A DNA stretch of 64,000 nt from Pseudomonas shahriarae (GCF_014268455.2 NZ_CP077085.1:2645001-2709000); one strand, 5' to 3'; shown: positions 26,687-35,826, counted from the first letter of the stretch. The notes: generated by a model from the letters alone, not told the origin. Made by a program: numbers and translations.

Positions 26687-28327
26687 TTACTTGGGATACA
26701 GCGGCGGCAAGCTGGTGCTGTCGGCCACCGGCGCCTGTTCGCGCTCGGCCATGGGAATGGCCTTGATCGCCCGCCACAGCTCCTCACCCTGCCAATACTG
26801 GCCGGTTTCGCTATAGAGCGCGCCGTTCAGCCCATCCAGGGCATCGGACAAGGGCACAAACCGCGCCGCCATGTCCGCCAGGGTTTCCGGTTGTTGGCGT
26901 GCCCAGGCATCCAGCGCCTGGCGTGTGGCCTGGGGGTCATTGGCCTGGCTCGCGCGCTTGAGGTCGTCGAGCAAGGTACGGGGGCTGGGCCCTGTCTGGG
27001 CGGCGCGCTGGATTGCCGGGCGGGAGCGGGCCCGCCACCACAGGCCGAAGCCGAGCAGGGTGGTGCCGGCGAGGAGCAGGCTGGTAAGTTGCCAGATCCA
27101 CAGGCGGCCATCGTCCGGTGCGGTGATTACGGTGGGGGTGGCCGGGGTGTCGACCACCAGGCTCGGGTTGACCGCCACTTGCAGGGTGCGGGCCGGCAGG
27201 CTGGTGCGTTCCAGATGGTCTTCATGGGTATTCCACCACACCACCTCCACCGCCGGCAGCTCCAGGGCGCCGGCGCGGTTGGGCACCAGGGCCTCGCGGT
27301 CTTCGCGGCTGCCGATCACCCCGCGCTCGCTGCTCTGGTTGCTCAACACCGGCTGGTCGGGGTAACGCCGCAGGCCGGCGATTTCGGTGCTCGGCAGCGC
27401 CGGTAACTGGGCACTGGCCAAGCCTTCGGCCTTGAGGGTGAGGATGCGGGTCAGGGAGTCGCCGACCTGCACGTTCGTAGGTTCCGGGTTCCAGCTTTCA
27501 CCCAGGCTCAGACTGCGCGCCGGCAGCCAGGGGGCGTCTGCGGGGTACAGGGCCGGCTTGGGCTTGACCGTCAGGGGGATTTCGGTGGAATTGACATGCA
27601 ACAGCTTGCCGGGCCTGGGTGCCTGGGGCGTGGTGCCCTGGGCCGGGCGCGGTTCGACTTGGGTGGCACTGAATATTTGCGCCGGGATCAGCAGTTGCCC
27701 GCTGTGTTGCGGGTAGATCCCATAGCGCATTTCGATCACGCCGTGGCGCACGCCGTTGATGACTTTTTCATAGGTGCGCGAATCGCCCACCTGCTCGACC
27801 CGCGCGTCAGACAACTGCAACGGCGTCAGGCTGCTGTCGTCATACAGCGCCACCGAGTGGTAGATGCGCACCGTCAGCAGGGCCTGGGCCTGCACATAGA
27901 CGCTGCCCTCATCGAGGCTGGCTTCGATGAATACCGGTTCCAGTTGATTATCACTGTCCTGGCCCAGGGTTTCGTCCACTTGCAGGCTGATCGCCTGGGT
28001 CTTGAGTTCGCCCAGTTGCAGCGGCGGGATCACCACGGTGCCGGTGGTCTTGGGCTGCAAGGTGATGATCCAGCGAGTGGTGGCGTGGTTGCTGCCGTCA
28101 AGGGTGGTGAGTTGGTTGATCTGGCGGGTGCCACGCACGTCGAACAGCGGGTCCAGGGGCGCTAGGTCCGGCTTGCCGAACTGGGTGACGTCGTTGGACT
28201 CGATTGTCAGCTCCACCGTTTCCCCGGAATTGACGCGGCTGCGGTCGATACTGGCGGCCAGGTCGGCCGCCTGGGCGTGACCGGCCCACAGCGCTAGCAA
28301 TAAGACAAAGGGGGTGCAGCGGCTCAT
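26687..28327 (-). CDS. batD: BatD-family membrane protein
   Basis: A 546-residue protein from the ATG at 28327, which overlaps the stop of the preceding gene as ATGA; a longer open frame upstream of that is not supported. A signal peptide (CTPFVLLLALWAGHAQAADL) leads a large periplasmic region built of Ig-like beta domains (RVNSGETVELTIES...). A single membrane helix near residue 415 (LWIWQLTSLLLAGTTLLGFGLW) is followed by a cytoplasmic helical tail. This is the BatD (oxygen tolerance) layout. Last gene of the MoxR-Bat operon, whose products are thought to form a MoxR-AAA/VWA chaperone-like complex linked to envelope stress. The exact role in pseudomonads is not settled. Confidence 0.85.
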   Translation of the reverse strand: MSRCTPFVLLLALWAGHAQAADLAASIDRSRVNSGETVELTIESNDVTQFGKPDLAPLDPLFDVRGTRQINQLTTLDGSNHATTRWIITLQPKTTGTVVIPPLQLGELKTQAISLQVDETLGQDSDNQLEPVFIEASLDEGSVYVQAQALLTVRIYHSVALYDDSSLTPLQLSDARVEQVGDSRTYEKVINGVRHGVIEMRYGIYPQHSGQLLIPAQIFSATQVEPRPAQGTTPQAPRPGKLLHVNSTEIPLTVKPKPALYPADAPWLPARSLSLGESWNPEPTNVQVGDSLTRILTLKAEGLASAQLPALPSTEIAGLRRYPDQPVLSNQSSERGVIGSREDREALVPNRAGALELPAVEVVWWNTHEDHLERTSLPARTLQVAVNPSLVVDTPATPTVITAPDDGRLWIWQLTSLLLAGTTLLGFGLWWRARSRPAIQRAAQTGPSPRTLLDDLKRASQANDPQATRQALDAWARQQPETLADMAARFVPLSDALDGLNGALYSETGQYWQGEELWRAIKAIPMAEREQAPVADSTSLPPLYPK

Positions 28328-30060
28328 CGAGTCTTGTCCTGATGTTGTTGCTGTTCGTACCAGAATTTGCGTCGCAACAACTCGCCGGGGTTGTCCGGGA
28401 TCTGTCGCAGCCACTGTTCCAGGGCCTGGCGGTGCTCCTCGTCGAGGTGGCTCTCGGTGGGGCGCAAGGGCGGCGTCGTGGTTTGTTCGTCGCCCAGTTC
28501 GCTGCCGGGTACTTCGTTGTTGCCGGCAACGGGCGGGGTGCCGGTTTGTGTGTCAGCCGTGCCTGCCTGGCCCGCGCCCTGGGGCGATTGCTCGCCGCCG
28601 TTGGCCTGCTGGCCGCTGTCGCCCGGTTGTGCAGTTTGGCCGGGTTGGGTGGATTCGTCATCCTCGTTTTTTTCCGGTGCGGGCGGCTCAGGTTCCGGTT
28701 CTTCCAGCAGCAGGCTCTCGACAAGGGCTTTGTTTTTCAGGGCGGGCTGCAAGTCCGGCTGGGCTTCCAGGGCTTGCTCATAGGCGTCTATCGCGGCTTC
28801 CAGCTCACCGGTGCGGGCCAGGGCATTGCCACGATTGTAGTGGGAATAGGCATCACTGCCTTCGGCAAAACGTCGGGCCGCCTCCGCATAGTTGCCCGCC
28901 TCGTACAGGGCGACACCCTGCCATTGCGGGTTTTCAAAGTGTTCGGCGGCTTCGGCCGGGCGTTTGTGCTTGAGCAGGTACTGGCCCTGTTGATCGGGGC
29001 GCAGCCACAGGTCGTCAAAGCTGAACGCGTAGCTCGGCTGCGGCGCGGCCAGGAGCAGCAACGGCAGGCAGAACAGCCAGCCACGGCGCCCGGCGCAGGC
29101 GGCAAGCAGCAGCAAGGGCAGCAATAGCCAGTAACCCTGGTCGGCCCAGGTGTCCAGTTGCAGGCGCTGACCGTCGTCGCGCAGGTTTTGCGGGCCGTCC
29201 AGCAGGCCCAGTCCGCGCAGGTCCTTGTCGTCCAGGCGGGCCTGGCGATAGCGGCCGCCCATTTCGCTGGCAAAGGCCTTGAGCGTCGGGCTGTCCAGGC
29301 GCGGGATCAGGATCGCGCCTTGTTCGTCCTTGAGGAACTCGCCACTTTCCTGGGTCACTGGCGTGCCTTCGCGGCTGCCGATGCCGAGGATCGACAGGCT
29401 CGGCGCCTGGCCTTGCAGCAGCAGGCGAATGCCCTGGCGTTCCTGCTTGGACAGCGACGAGCCAATCAACAACAGGCGACCCTGGCCCAGGCCGCCGTGC
29501 TTGAGCAGGCCCAGGGCTTTTTCCACTGCCAGGTCGGCACGATGGCCGGCCTCGGGCATGATCGACGGGCGCAGGGCTTCCAGCAGGTTGCGGCTGGTGG
29601 CCAGGTCGTCGGACAGTGGCACCAGCGTGTGGGCGCTGCCGGCATACACGACGATGGCGGTCTGCGCATCGCTGCGCGCCTGCAGCAGATCCACCAGCTT
29701 GCGCCGCGCCTGCTCCAGGCGATTGGGCGGGCTGTCGGTGGCAAGCATCTCTGGGGTCAGCTCCAGCACCACCACCAGCGGGTCGGCGGGCTTCTGGCTG
29801 ATCTGTTCGACCCGTTGCCAGCCGGGGCCGAGCAAGGCCAGCACCGCCAGCAGCCAGGCCAGGCCCAGCAACAGCCATGGTGACTTGCTTTCCCGGCCAT
29901 TGCCGCCACTGAGCAGGGCGGCGTGGAAGGCCGGCGGCAGGATCATCTGCCAGCGCCCGGCGCGTTTTTGCCGATGCCACAGTTGCCACAGCAACCAGCC
30001 GAGGACGGGCAGCAGCAACAGCCACCAGGGGCGGAACCAGTGCGGCCATAAAGCGATCAT
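28324..30060 (-). CDS. VWA plus TPR membrane protein (BatB/BatC-like fusion) with degenerate MIDAS
   Basis: 578 residues. Two N-terminal helices (WLLLLPVLGWLLWQLW; WLLLGLAWLLAVLALL) precede a von Willebrand A domain (about 90-290). A further pair of helices (YWLLLPLLLLAACAG, GWLFCLPLLLLAAP) is followed by TPR repeats (GVALYEAGNYAEAARRFAEGSDAYSHYNRGNALARTGELEAAIDAYEQALEAQP region) and a Pro/Glu/Gln-rich tail. This combines BatB and BatC parts. The metal-ion motif expected as DxSxS reads ELTPEM here, so divalent cation binding by this VWA domain is probably lost. The start overlaps the upstream gene by four bases and its end overlaps batD by four, so translation is tightly coupled. Confidence 0.85.
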   Translation of the reverse strand: MIALWPHWFRPWWLLLLPVLGWLLWQLWHRQKRAGRWQMILPPAFHAALLSGGNGRESKSPWLLLGLAWLLAVLALLGPGWQRVEQISQKPADPLVVVLELTPEMLATDSPPNRLEQARRKLVDLLQARSDAQTAIVVYAGSAHTLVPLSDDLATSRNLLEALRPSIMPEAGHRADLAVEKALGLLKHGGLGQGRLLLIGSSLSKQERQGIRLLLQGQAPSLSILGIGSREGTPVTQESGEFLKDEQGAILIPRLDSPTLKAFASEMGGRYRQARLDDKDLRGLGLLDGPQNLRDDGQRLQLDTWADQGYWLLLPLLLLAACAGRRGWLFCLPLLLLAAPQPSYAFSFDDLWLRPDQQGQYLLKHKRPAEAAEHFENPQWQGVALYEAGNYAEAARRFAEGSDAYSHYNRGNALARTGELEAAIDAYEQALEAQPDLQPALKNKALVESLLLEEPEPEPPAPEKNEDDESTQPGQTAQPGDSGQQANGGEQSPQGAGQAGTADTQTGTPPVAGNNEVPGSELGDEQTTTPPLRPTESHLDEEHRQALEQWLRQIPDNPGELLRRKFWYEQQQHQDKTR

Positions 30061-31145
30061 CGACGCCTCCGCAAGCGCAGGCGTTTAAGGCGTTGCCGCC
30101 ATTGCGGGTGCTGTTGCAGGAAATGGCCCTTGGTCGAGAGTTTATTGAGCAGCCGTTGCAGGGCGTTGTCCGGCCAGCGTTCCTGGATCACCAGCAGCAG
30201 GCTGAGAAACAGCGCCAGGGCCAGCGGCCCGCTATACAGCGCCTGGGTCGGGCGGGCCTGGGTTGGTTGTTGCGCCACCGGCTCCAGCTGGTCGAGGGTT
30301 TGTTTGATCGCTTGCAACTCGGCGCCGTCATGGGCGCGGAAATACTGCCCGCCGGTGGTCTGGGCGATGGCCTTGAGCGCCGGCTCGTCGAGGTCCAGGC
30401 TGGGGTTGAGGCCGAGCATGCCCAGGCTGCCGGTCTGTTCGGGGCTGGCGCCAATGCCGATGGGGTAGATTTTCACGCCTTCTTCGGCGGCCAGGCGGGC
30501 GGCGGTCAATGGGTCGATTTCGCCGCCATTGTTGGCCCCGTCGGTGACCAGGATCAGCACCCGGCTTTGTGCCGGGCGTTGCCGCAGGCGTTTGAGGGCC
30601 AGGCCAATGGCGTCGCCAATCGCGGTATTTTTTCCGGCGATGCCGATGCGTGCCTCATCCAGCCAAGTGCGCACGGTGCGCCGGTCGAAGGTCAGCGGTG
30701 CCTGCAGGTAGGCCTGGCTGCCAAACAGGATCAGGCCAACGCGGTCGCCCTCGCGGCTTTCGAGAAAGTCGCCAAGCAGGTGCTTGACCAGGTTCAGGCG
30801 GCTGACGTCTTCGTCCTGCCATTGCATATCGGGGAAGTCCATGGAGCCGGACACGTCCACCGCCACCAACAGGTCGCGGCCGCTGGCGGCAATCGGCAAC
30901 GGTTCGCCGAGCCATTCCGGGCGGGCGGCGGCGGTCAGCAGCAACAACCACAGCACCACGAACGGCGCTTGTTGGCGCCAGCCTGGCAGGTTGATGCGCG
31001 CGCGGCGCCGGGCCAGGCCTTCGAGGTCGCCCAGAAAGCTGACTTTCAAGGCCGGCTCGCCGCTGTCGGCCACCGGCAGGATCAGCCGCATCAGCCAGGG
31101 CAGGGGCAGCAGGGCAAAGACCCACGGCCAGGCGAACTCAAACAT
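30057..31145 (-). CDS. VWA-domain membrane protein (BatA-like)
   Basis: 362 residues. An N-terminal hydrophobic segment (FAWPWVFALLPLPWLMRLIL) and a second one (FVVLWLLLLTAAARP) anchor a VWA domain whose MIDAS is intact: AVDVSGSMDF (DxSxS), a conserved Thr context near GKNTAIGDAIGLALKRL, and the Asp of LVTDGANNGGEID. A C-terminal helix (GPLALALFLSLLLVI) precedes a basic tail. This is the typical BatA layout and differs from the downstream paralogue, whose MIDAS is degraded. It is the fourth gene of the operon: the start overlaps the DUF4381 gene by eight bases and the end overlaps the next gene by four. Confidence 0.9.
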   Translation of the reverse strand: MFEFAWPWVFALLPLPWLMRLILPVADSGEPALKVSFLGDLEGLARRRARINLPGWRQQAPFVVLWLLLLTAAARPEWLGEPLPIAASGRDLLVAVDVSGSMDFPDMQWQDEDVSRLNLVKHLLGDFLESREGDRVGLILFGSQAYLQAPLTFDRRTVRTWLDEARIGIAGKNTAIGDAIGLALKRLRQRPAQSRVLILVTDGANNGGEIDPLTAARLAAEEGVKIYPIGIGASPEQTGSLGMLGLNPSLDLDEPALKAIAQTTGGQYFRAHDGAELQAIKQTLDQLEPVAQQPTQARPTQALYSGPLALALFLSLLLVIQERWPDNALQRLLNKLSTKGHFLQQHPQWRQRLKRLRLRRRR

Positions 31146-31632
31146 GTTTGCGAATCCAGGTGTCGACCGCTTGCGTCAGGCCGGCGATGGCCTTGTCGTC
31201 GAGCTTGCACTCGGGTTTGTAGGCGCCCTCGACGAGGACCATCCAGCGCGTGAGGCCGGCGGCGGGGCAGCGGTTGTCGAGAAAGGCCAGCCATTTGCGC
31301 CCGTTGAGGGTGTGGCTCTGGCTGTAGGGGTAGTCGTTGCGGCACAGGCGCTTGAGCAGGCCGTTGAGCTGCTGCAGCCAGGCGCCGGCCGGTGCGCCGT
31401 CGTAGGGCTTGGGCATCAGCGCCAGTTCCGCGAGGGCGGCAATACGCAGCGGGTCCAGGGGCTGTTCGGCCCGGGCCAGGGGGCGTTTGCTCGGCAGGAA
31501 GCGCCGCAGCCGCCACAAGCCCCAGCCCGCCAGGGGGATCAGCGCCAGCAACAGCCACCAGCCCGGCGCCGGCGGCCAGAAACCAATGGCCGGTGGGGCG
31601 ATCAGCGGTTGCAACTGGTCCAGGCTGCTCAT
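31138..31632 (-). CDS. DUF4381 domain-containing protein
   Basis: A 164-residue protein from the ATG at 31632 (MSSLDQLQPLIAPPAIGFWPPAPGWW). The open frame runs further upstream but only antisense to DUF58 coding sequence. One membrane helix (WWLLLALIPLAGWGLWRL, about 24-41) is followed by a cytoplasmic domain with the conserved segments LNGLLKRLCRNDYP and SHTLNGRKWLAFLD. DUF4381 proteins are nearly always found in MoxR/Bat operons, as here between the DUF58 and BatA genes. It overlaps both neighbours by a few bases. The molecular role is unknown; an accessory membrane component of the complex is the usual guess. Confidence 0.88.
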   Translation of the reverse strand: MSSLDQLQPLIAPPAIGFWPPAPGWWLLLALIPLAGWGLWRLRRFLPSKRPLARAEQPLDPLRIAALAELALMPKPYDGAPAGAWLQQLNGLLKRLCRNDYPYSQSHTLNGRKWLAFLDNRCPAAGLTRWMVLVEGAYKPECKLDDKAIAGLTQAVDTWIRKHV

Positions 31633-32561
31633 GGCTTTTTCACCGGGCGTTGCGGGTTGAGGTATTCGCGCAGTTGCTCGACCATTTCGCTCTGGGTGCT
31701 CAATGGCATCAGCAGTACCCGCAGTTTTTGCGCGAGCAATTCCCAGCGGGCGATGCGTGCTTCGGCCTGGGCCTTGTAGGCCTGGCGCAGCTCGAAGTTC
31801 AAGGTGTCGATTTCCAATTGCGCGCCGCGCTCGGCGAAACGCAGCAGCCCGGCGGCGGGCAGTGCGTGGTCCAGCGGGTCTGAGACCGGCAGCAGCAACA
31901 GGTCGCAATGGCGCGACAACAGGCTCAGTTGCTGCTCCGCGCCCTCGGTCAGGGCGCGCTCGTCGCAAATCACAATCACCAGGCTGCCGGGGCGCAGCAC
32001 TTCGCGACCACGGCGCAGGGCCATGCCCAGGGCGTCGGCTTCGGGGCGGCTCTCGGTGTTGAGGCTCTGGTTGACCCGTACCAGGCGGTTGAGCAGTTGC
32101 AGCAGGCTTTGCTTGCTGCGCCGGGGCTTGATTTCGTAGTGCTCGTTATCGCCGAACACCAGGCCGCCGACCCGGTCGTTGTGGCCCAGCGCGGCCCAGC
32201 CGATGAGGCTGGCGGCCTGGGCGGCGAGGACCGACTTGAACATCAGCCCGGAGCCGAAAAACAGCCGGCAGCTTTGCTCCACCATGATAAAGATCGGCCG
32301 TTCGCGCTCTTCGTGGAACAGCTTGGTGTGGGGCTCCTGGGTGCGGGCGGTGACGCGCCAGTCGATGGTGCGCACATCGTCGCCGGCCTGGTACACCCGC
32401 ACCTGATCGAAGTCCACACCGCGCCCGCGCAGTTTGGAGTGGTGCAGGCCGATCAACGGGCTGCGCTGGCTGGGCGTGGAAAACAGCTGTACTTCGCGCA
32501 CGCGATGGCGCATCTCGATCAATTCGCTGAGGCTGACATGGATCCCGTCGCCGGCATTCAT
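31629..32561 (-). CDS. DUF58 domain-containing protein (MoxR-associated)
   Basis: About 310 residues from the ATG at 32561 (MNAGDGIHVSLSEL); an in-frame TTG at 32570 would overlap the moxR stop and cannot be excluded. It shows the DUF58 core: GRGVDFDQVRVYQAGDDVRTIDWRVTART (about 48-76), then a VWA-like fold with PIFIMVEQSCRLFFGSG and LVIVICDERAL. No membrane helix is evident, so it is likely cytoplasmic or peripheral. It sits directly after the MoxR ATPase, as in most such operons. MoxR is thought to act on the VWA proteins of the cluster with DUF58 as an adaptor; that is inference from family context. Confidence 0.9.
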   Translation of the reverse strand: MNAGDGIHVSLSELIEMRHRVREVQLFSTPSQRSPLIGLHHSKLRGRGVDFDQVRVYQAGDDVRTIDWRVTARTQEPHTKLFHEERERPIFIMVEQSCRLFFGSGLMFKSVLAAQAASLIGWAALGHNDRVGGLVFGDNEHYEIKPRRSKQSLLQLLNRLVRVNQSLNTESRPEADALGMALRRGREVLRPGSLVIVICDERALTEGAEQQLSLLSRHCDLLLLPVSDPLDHALPAAGLLRFAERGAQLEIDTLNFELRQAYKAQAEARIARWELLAQKLRVLLMPLSTQSEMVEQLREYLNPQRPVKKP

Positions 32562-32566
32562 GGAGA

Positions 32567-33526
32567 TCAAGCGACGGCTACGACGTCGAGAATACGCTGC
32601 ACCACGCGGTCCTGGTCGATGCCGGCCGCTTCGGCCTCGAACGACAGAATGATGCGGTGGCGCAGTACATCGAACAGCACCGCCTGGATATCTTCCGGGC
32701 TGACAAAGTCACGCCCGGCCAGCCAGGCGTGGGCGCGGGCGCAGCGATCAAGGGCAATCGAGCCCCGGGGGCTGGCGCCATAGGCAATCCACTCGGCCAT
32801 TTCCGCGTCGAACTTGGCCGGGGTGCGCGTGGCCATGACCAGTTGCACCAGGTATTCCTCCACGGCGTCGGCCATGTACAGGCCGAGGATTTCCTTGCGC
32901 GCGGCAAAAATCGCCTGCTGGCTGACCCGCCGCTCGGGCTTTGTCTCGCCATTCAGCGCTTCGCCACGGGCCTGTTGCAGGATGCGCCGCTCCACGGCGG
33001 CATCGGGGAAGCCGATCTTGACGTGCATCAGGAAGCGGTCGAGCTGGGCTTCGGGCAGGGGATAGGTGCCTTCCTGCTCGATGGGGTTCTGCGTGGCCAT
33101 TACCAAAAACAGCGGCGACAGCTCGTAGGTGCTGCGCCCGACGCTGACCTGGCGCTCGGCCATGGCTTCGAGCAGGGCCGACTGGACCTTGGCCGGAGCA
33201 CGGTTGATCTCGTCCGCCAGCACCAGGTTGTGGAAGATCGGCCCTTGCTGGAACACGAAACTGCCGGTTTCCGGACGATAGATCTCGGTGCCGGTGATGT
33301 CGGCGGGCAACAGGTCGGGGGTGAACTGGATACGATGGAACTGTGCTTCGATCCCTTCGGCAAGCTCCTTGATGGCCTTGGTCTTGGCCAGGCCGGGAGC
33401 GCCCTCTACCAGCATATGGCCGTCGGCGAGCAGGGCAATGAGCAAACGCTCGATGAGTTTTTCCTGGCCGAGAATCTGCGTAGAAAGAAAGGTTCGCAGC
33501 GCGAGCAGCGCTTCACGATGTTCCAT
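32567..33526 (-). CDS. MoxR-family AAA+ ATPase
   Basis: 319 residues from the ATG at 33526. Walker A is present as EGAPGLAKTKAIKEL, with Walker B in LVLADEINRAP followed by AKVQSALLEAMAERQVSVG. Sensor 1 lies in LVMATQNPIEQEGTYPLPEAQLDRF. A C-terminal lid (ASPRGSIALDRCARAHAWLAGRDFV) completes the MoxR fold. AGGA lies eleven bases before the start. It is the promoter-proximal gene of the six-gene operon ending with batD. MoxR proteins act as chaperone-like ATPases that mature or activate VWA-domain partners; here the partners would be the two VWA membrane proteins downstream. Confidence 0.93.
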   Translation of the reverse strand: MEHREALLALRTFLSTQILGQEKLIERLLIALLADGHMLVEGAPGLAKTKAIKELAEGIEAQFHRIQFTPDLLPADITGTEIYRPETGSFVFQQGPIFHNLVLADEINRAPAKVQSALLEAMAERQVSVGRSTYELSPLFLVMATQNPIEQEGTYPLPEAQLDRFLMHVKIGFPDAAVERRILQQARGEALNGETKPERRVSQQAIFAARKEILGLYMADAVEEYLVQLVMATRTPAKFDAEMAEWIAYGASPRGSIALDRCARAHAWLAGRDFVSPEDIQAVLFDVLRHRIILSFEAEAAGIDQDRVVQRILDVVAVA

Positions 33527-33688
33527 CAAGGACGGTTCCTGGAAAGATGAGCCTGGGGATTGGGAAAAATGCCAAGGCCTGGGGGGCCTACTTTAATGCA
33601 TTGGAGGGGCTGGCGACTAATGAACCAGGGGGTATTTTTTTGCGATCTGTAGGAAAGGTCTGAGGTTTTTGGCGTTTATAAGGGTCTC

Positions 33689-33759
33689 ATCGCGGGCAAG
33701 CCCGGCCTCCCACAGGTGGGGGCGGGCTTGTCGGGTCGCCGCATTGCCGCGATGGCGAT
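33689..33759. repeat. Back-to-back REP pair (reverse then forward)
   Basis: A reverse-oriented REP (catcgcgggcaagcccggcc) is followed immediately by a forward one (ggggcgggcttgtcgggtcg...gcgatggcg). The order is opposite to that in the REPINs of this window, and both halves are diverged. It lies between the divergence point upstream of moxR and the end of the small acidic gene. Confidence 0.6.
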
Positions 33760-33773
33760 TTAGCAGGTGCCCA

Positions 33774-34127
33774 TCAAGGCGTGCGGATATAAGTGCCAGT
33801 GCCCTTGAGAATGTTCTGCAGGGTTTCTTCTACCTCGGCCAAGTCCGCCTCAGCGGTACCGTGATTGATCTGCAGGTGGTCGCTGCCGCCCAATGCGTCC
33901 TTGTCCGCCGCACCGATTTCCACCAGGAGGGTGGTCGCGCTCAGGGTGATCTTCAAGCCTTCCAGGGTCGAAGGCTCGTAGTCCCAGGTCAGTTCAACCT
34001 CGTCCTCATCTGGATAACGCGACAGCATGAACATCTCGCCATGGGTACCGTGGCAGCAGAGCATGGCCATGTTGTCTTCTTCGTCGTCGCAGGGGGTGGC
34101 GAGCAGGTGGGTGGTGGTCAGTTGCAT
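33774..34127 (-). CDS. Small acidic hypothetical protein, possible partner of the upstream toxin-like gene
   Basis: 117 residues from the ATG at 34127, supported by AGGA eight bases upstream; the longer open frame upstream has no such signal. The protein is acidic (CDDEEDN, DEDEVELTWDYE, EADLAEVEETLQN) and contains a mixed beta-rich centre (GLKITLSATTLLVEIGAAD). It has no signal peptide or membrane helix. I do not recognise the family. It lies 94 bases downstream of, and on the same strand as, the DUF6543-like gene. Small acidic proteins next to toxin genes are often immunity proteins; this is a hypothesis from position and charge only. Confidence 0.65.
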   Translation of the reverse strand: MQLTTTHLLATPCDDEEDNMAMLCCHGTHGEMFMLSRYPDEDEVELTWDYEPSTLEGLKITLSATTLLVEIGAADKDALGGSDHLQINHGTAEADLAEVEETLQNILKGTGTYIRTP

Positions 34128-34221
34128 GTAGAGTCCTGTCTGGAAAGGCGGCTTCAAGGCCGGCAGGCCTTGATTCTGCCATTGCATCGGGCTTTGTGTC
34201 GGCTTTTGTATCAAGCGGGCA

Positions 34222-35826
34222 TCAGGTTTTGGAGGCCCAGGCACTGATTGCGCTGCTTAACGGTTTAAAGGCATTCCCCAAACCACTGGTGAACACAGGA
34301 AGAAGGGTTTTCACGGAACCTTCGCCAATGAGCTTGTCTGCCCCAGGGCGCCTGTGGATATAGCTGTCTATGCCAATGCCGAGTTGCGCGGTGCCCACCG
34401 CTGTGCTTGTGGCCGTCAGGGCAATGCCCAGCGGCGGGAAAGCGATTCCGAGTGGGGCTAAAAGAAGTAGCCCATATTTTGCCCAGTTCAAGTACTTGAA
34501 CGCAGTCTTTGCGTTGACGTCGCGATTGAGGACGAATTGAAAACGAGTGGCGCTTTTCAGGTCTACCTCGGTGCGATGCTGGAGTTCCTCGAATGGACTT
34601 CCCTGGACAACCTGGCCATCGAATAGGCCACCCTCGTCAAAATAACCGAGCTTTTCTTGCGTGGAGGCAGGAAGGTCACCGTTAAGTACATTGCGGGTGT
34701 TGTCTACGAGTGCATCAATGCCTTTGGACAGGAATTCATTACCGAGGTCTTCGGGGCGGAAGTAAAGTTTGAAACTCTCGACGAATTGCGGATCTTTCAT
34801 TTGCTCGGCCAGCCATTTATTCATTTCTTTCTTGGAGTCGAAGCCTTTCAACGGAGACGCCTGGCCAGGTAGATACAACAAGACCCTGCCCGTGGTCTTA
34901 TCCTGGGTGTAAAAAGCGCGCATGGGGAAACCTTTGAATGTGAGGAATTTGGTTTCCAGATTCGGGTCAGCCTTGTAGGGCTGTGTCAGGTCATTTTGAT
35001 TAAGGAATAGGTAACTTTTGTCGGCCGGCATGCCCGCGACACCCATGGCAATCTGGCGATCGTTTTCGGTAAGAGACTTGTCATGGTGTTGAACGTGTGA
35101 CGCTTTCAAAAACGCGCCTCTCGCCGCTTCGGAGTAGGCATGGCGGGAGTTGCCGTTCCAGTAATTGTTAAGGTACTGGTCATAAGGGGATTTATAACTG
35201 TTATCCCATACCATCTGTTTGAACTCAGTTGCCGGGATATCGACCCTGTTGCTCGCATCATAGGTATTCGCAGACCCCTGCTGCGGCTCCGTGTAAATCC
35301 CTTGAAAGTGGCTGGTGAACCCTGTCTCATTTGGGCGCGGGAACCTACCAAAGGCGTCAGGCTTATCTGTATGTTTTGAACTTTTCCTTATTTCAAAAGG
35401 GCCGTCCTCTTTTGAACGTATCGCCCCGTGGAAGTCAGGCTCTTCCTGCTGGTTGAGCCTCGCTGCCTGGGTCAGGGATATTTTTTGAACAATGACCCCG
35501 CTGTAAGGTGGGGTATTGGTGCGGTGATCATACTGAATGCTCACTAAGTAGGTGTTATCGGGGTCAATATCTTTACCGAACTTTTCCTTTATCTGACGCT
35601 TTACTTCCATGGATGTAATTTCATCTGCCGTCTTGGGCTGCTTGTACTGGCTGATGAGTTGTTCGACGGCCTTGTTGCTGGATAGGGGCGCTTTGAAATA
35701 GGGCACCGGAAAGTGCGGCGTGGAGGCAACGGGGGCATTGTCCGAACTTGATCGTGCAGTGGGCTGGAAGAAAGAGCCACGGTTCCCACCGGGTGGGACG
35801 TTAAGGGCGGAAGAGTGTACGTTCAA
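34222..35826 (-). CDS. Dermonecrotic-toxin-domain (DUF6543-like) protein
   Basis: 534 residues without a signal peptide. Residues about 65-380 look like the dermonecrotic-toxin N-terminal domain (DUF6543) of pseudomonad effector-like proteins: a DNTYLVSIQYDHR segment, YLNNYWNGNSRHAYSEAARGAF, LTENDRQIAMGVAG, MRAFYTQDKTTGRVLLYLPG, FDSKKEMNKWLAEQM and ESFKLYFRPEDLG. After it comes a hydrophobic hairpin (YGLLLLAPLGIAFPPLGIAL, about 450-470) resembling a membrane-insertion segment, then a short tail. Relatives are often much longer, so this may be a short version or one that has lost its C-terminal catalytic part. Base composition is visibly AT-richer than the neighbours, suggesting horizontal origin. 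The target is unknown. Confidence 0.75.
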   Translation of the reverse strand: MNVHSSALNVPPGGNRGSFFQPTARSSSDNAPVASTPHFPVPYFKAPLSSNKAVEQLISQYKQPKTADEITSMEVKRQIKEKFGKDIDPDNTYLVSIQYDHRTNTPPYSGVIVQKISLTQAARLNQQEEPDFHGAIRSKEDGPFEIRKSSKHTDKPDAFGRFPRPNETGFTSHFQGIYTEPQQGSANTYDASNRVDIPATEFKQMVWDNSYKSPYDQYLNNYWNGNSRHAYSEAARGAFLKASHVQHHDKSLTENDRQIAMGVAGMPADKSYLFLNQNDLTQPYKADPNLETKFLTFKGFPMRAFYTQDKTTGRVLLYLPGQASPLKGFDSKKEMNKWLAEQMKDPQFVESFKLYFRPEDLGNEFLSKGIDALVDNTRNVLNGDLPASTQEKLGYFDEGGLFDGQVVQGSPFEELQHRTEVDLKSATRFQFVLNRDVNAKTAFKYLNWAKYGLLLLAPLGIAFPPLGIALTATSTAVGTAQLGIGIDSYIHRRPGADKLIGEGSVKTLLPVFTSGLGNAFKPLSSAISAWASKT

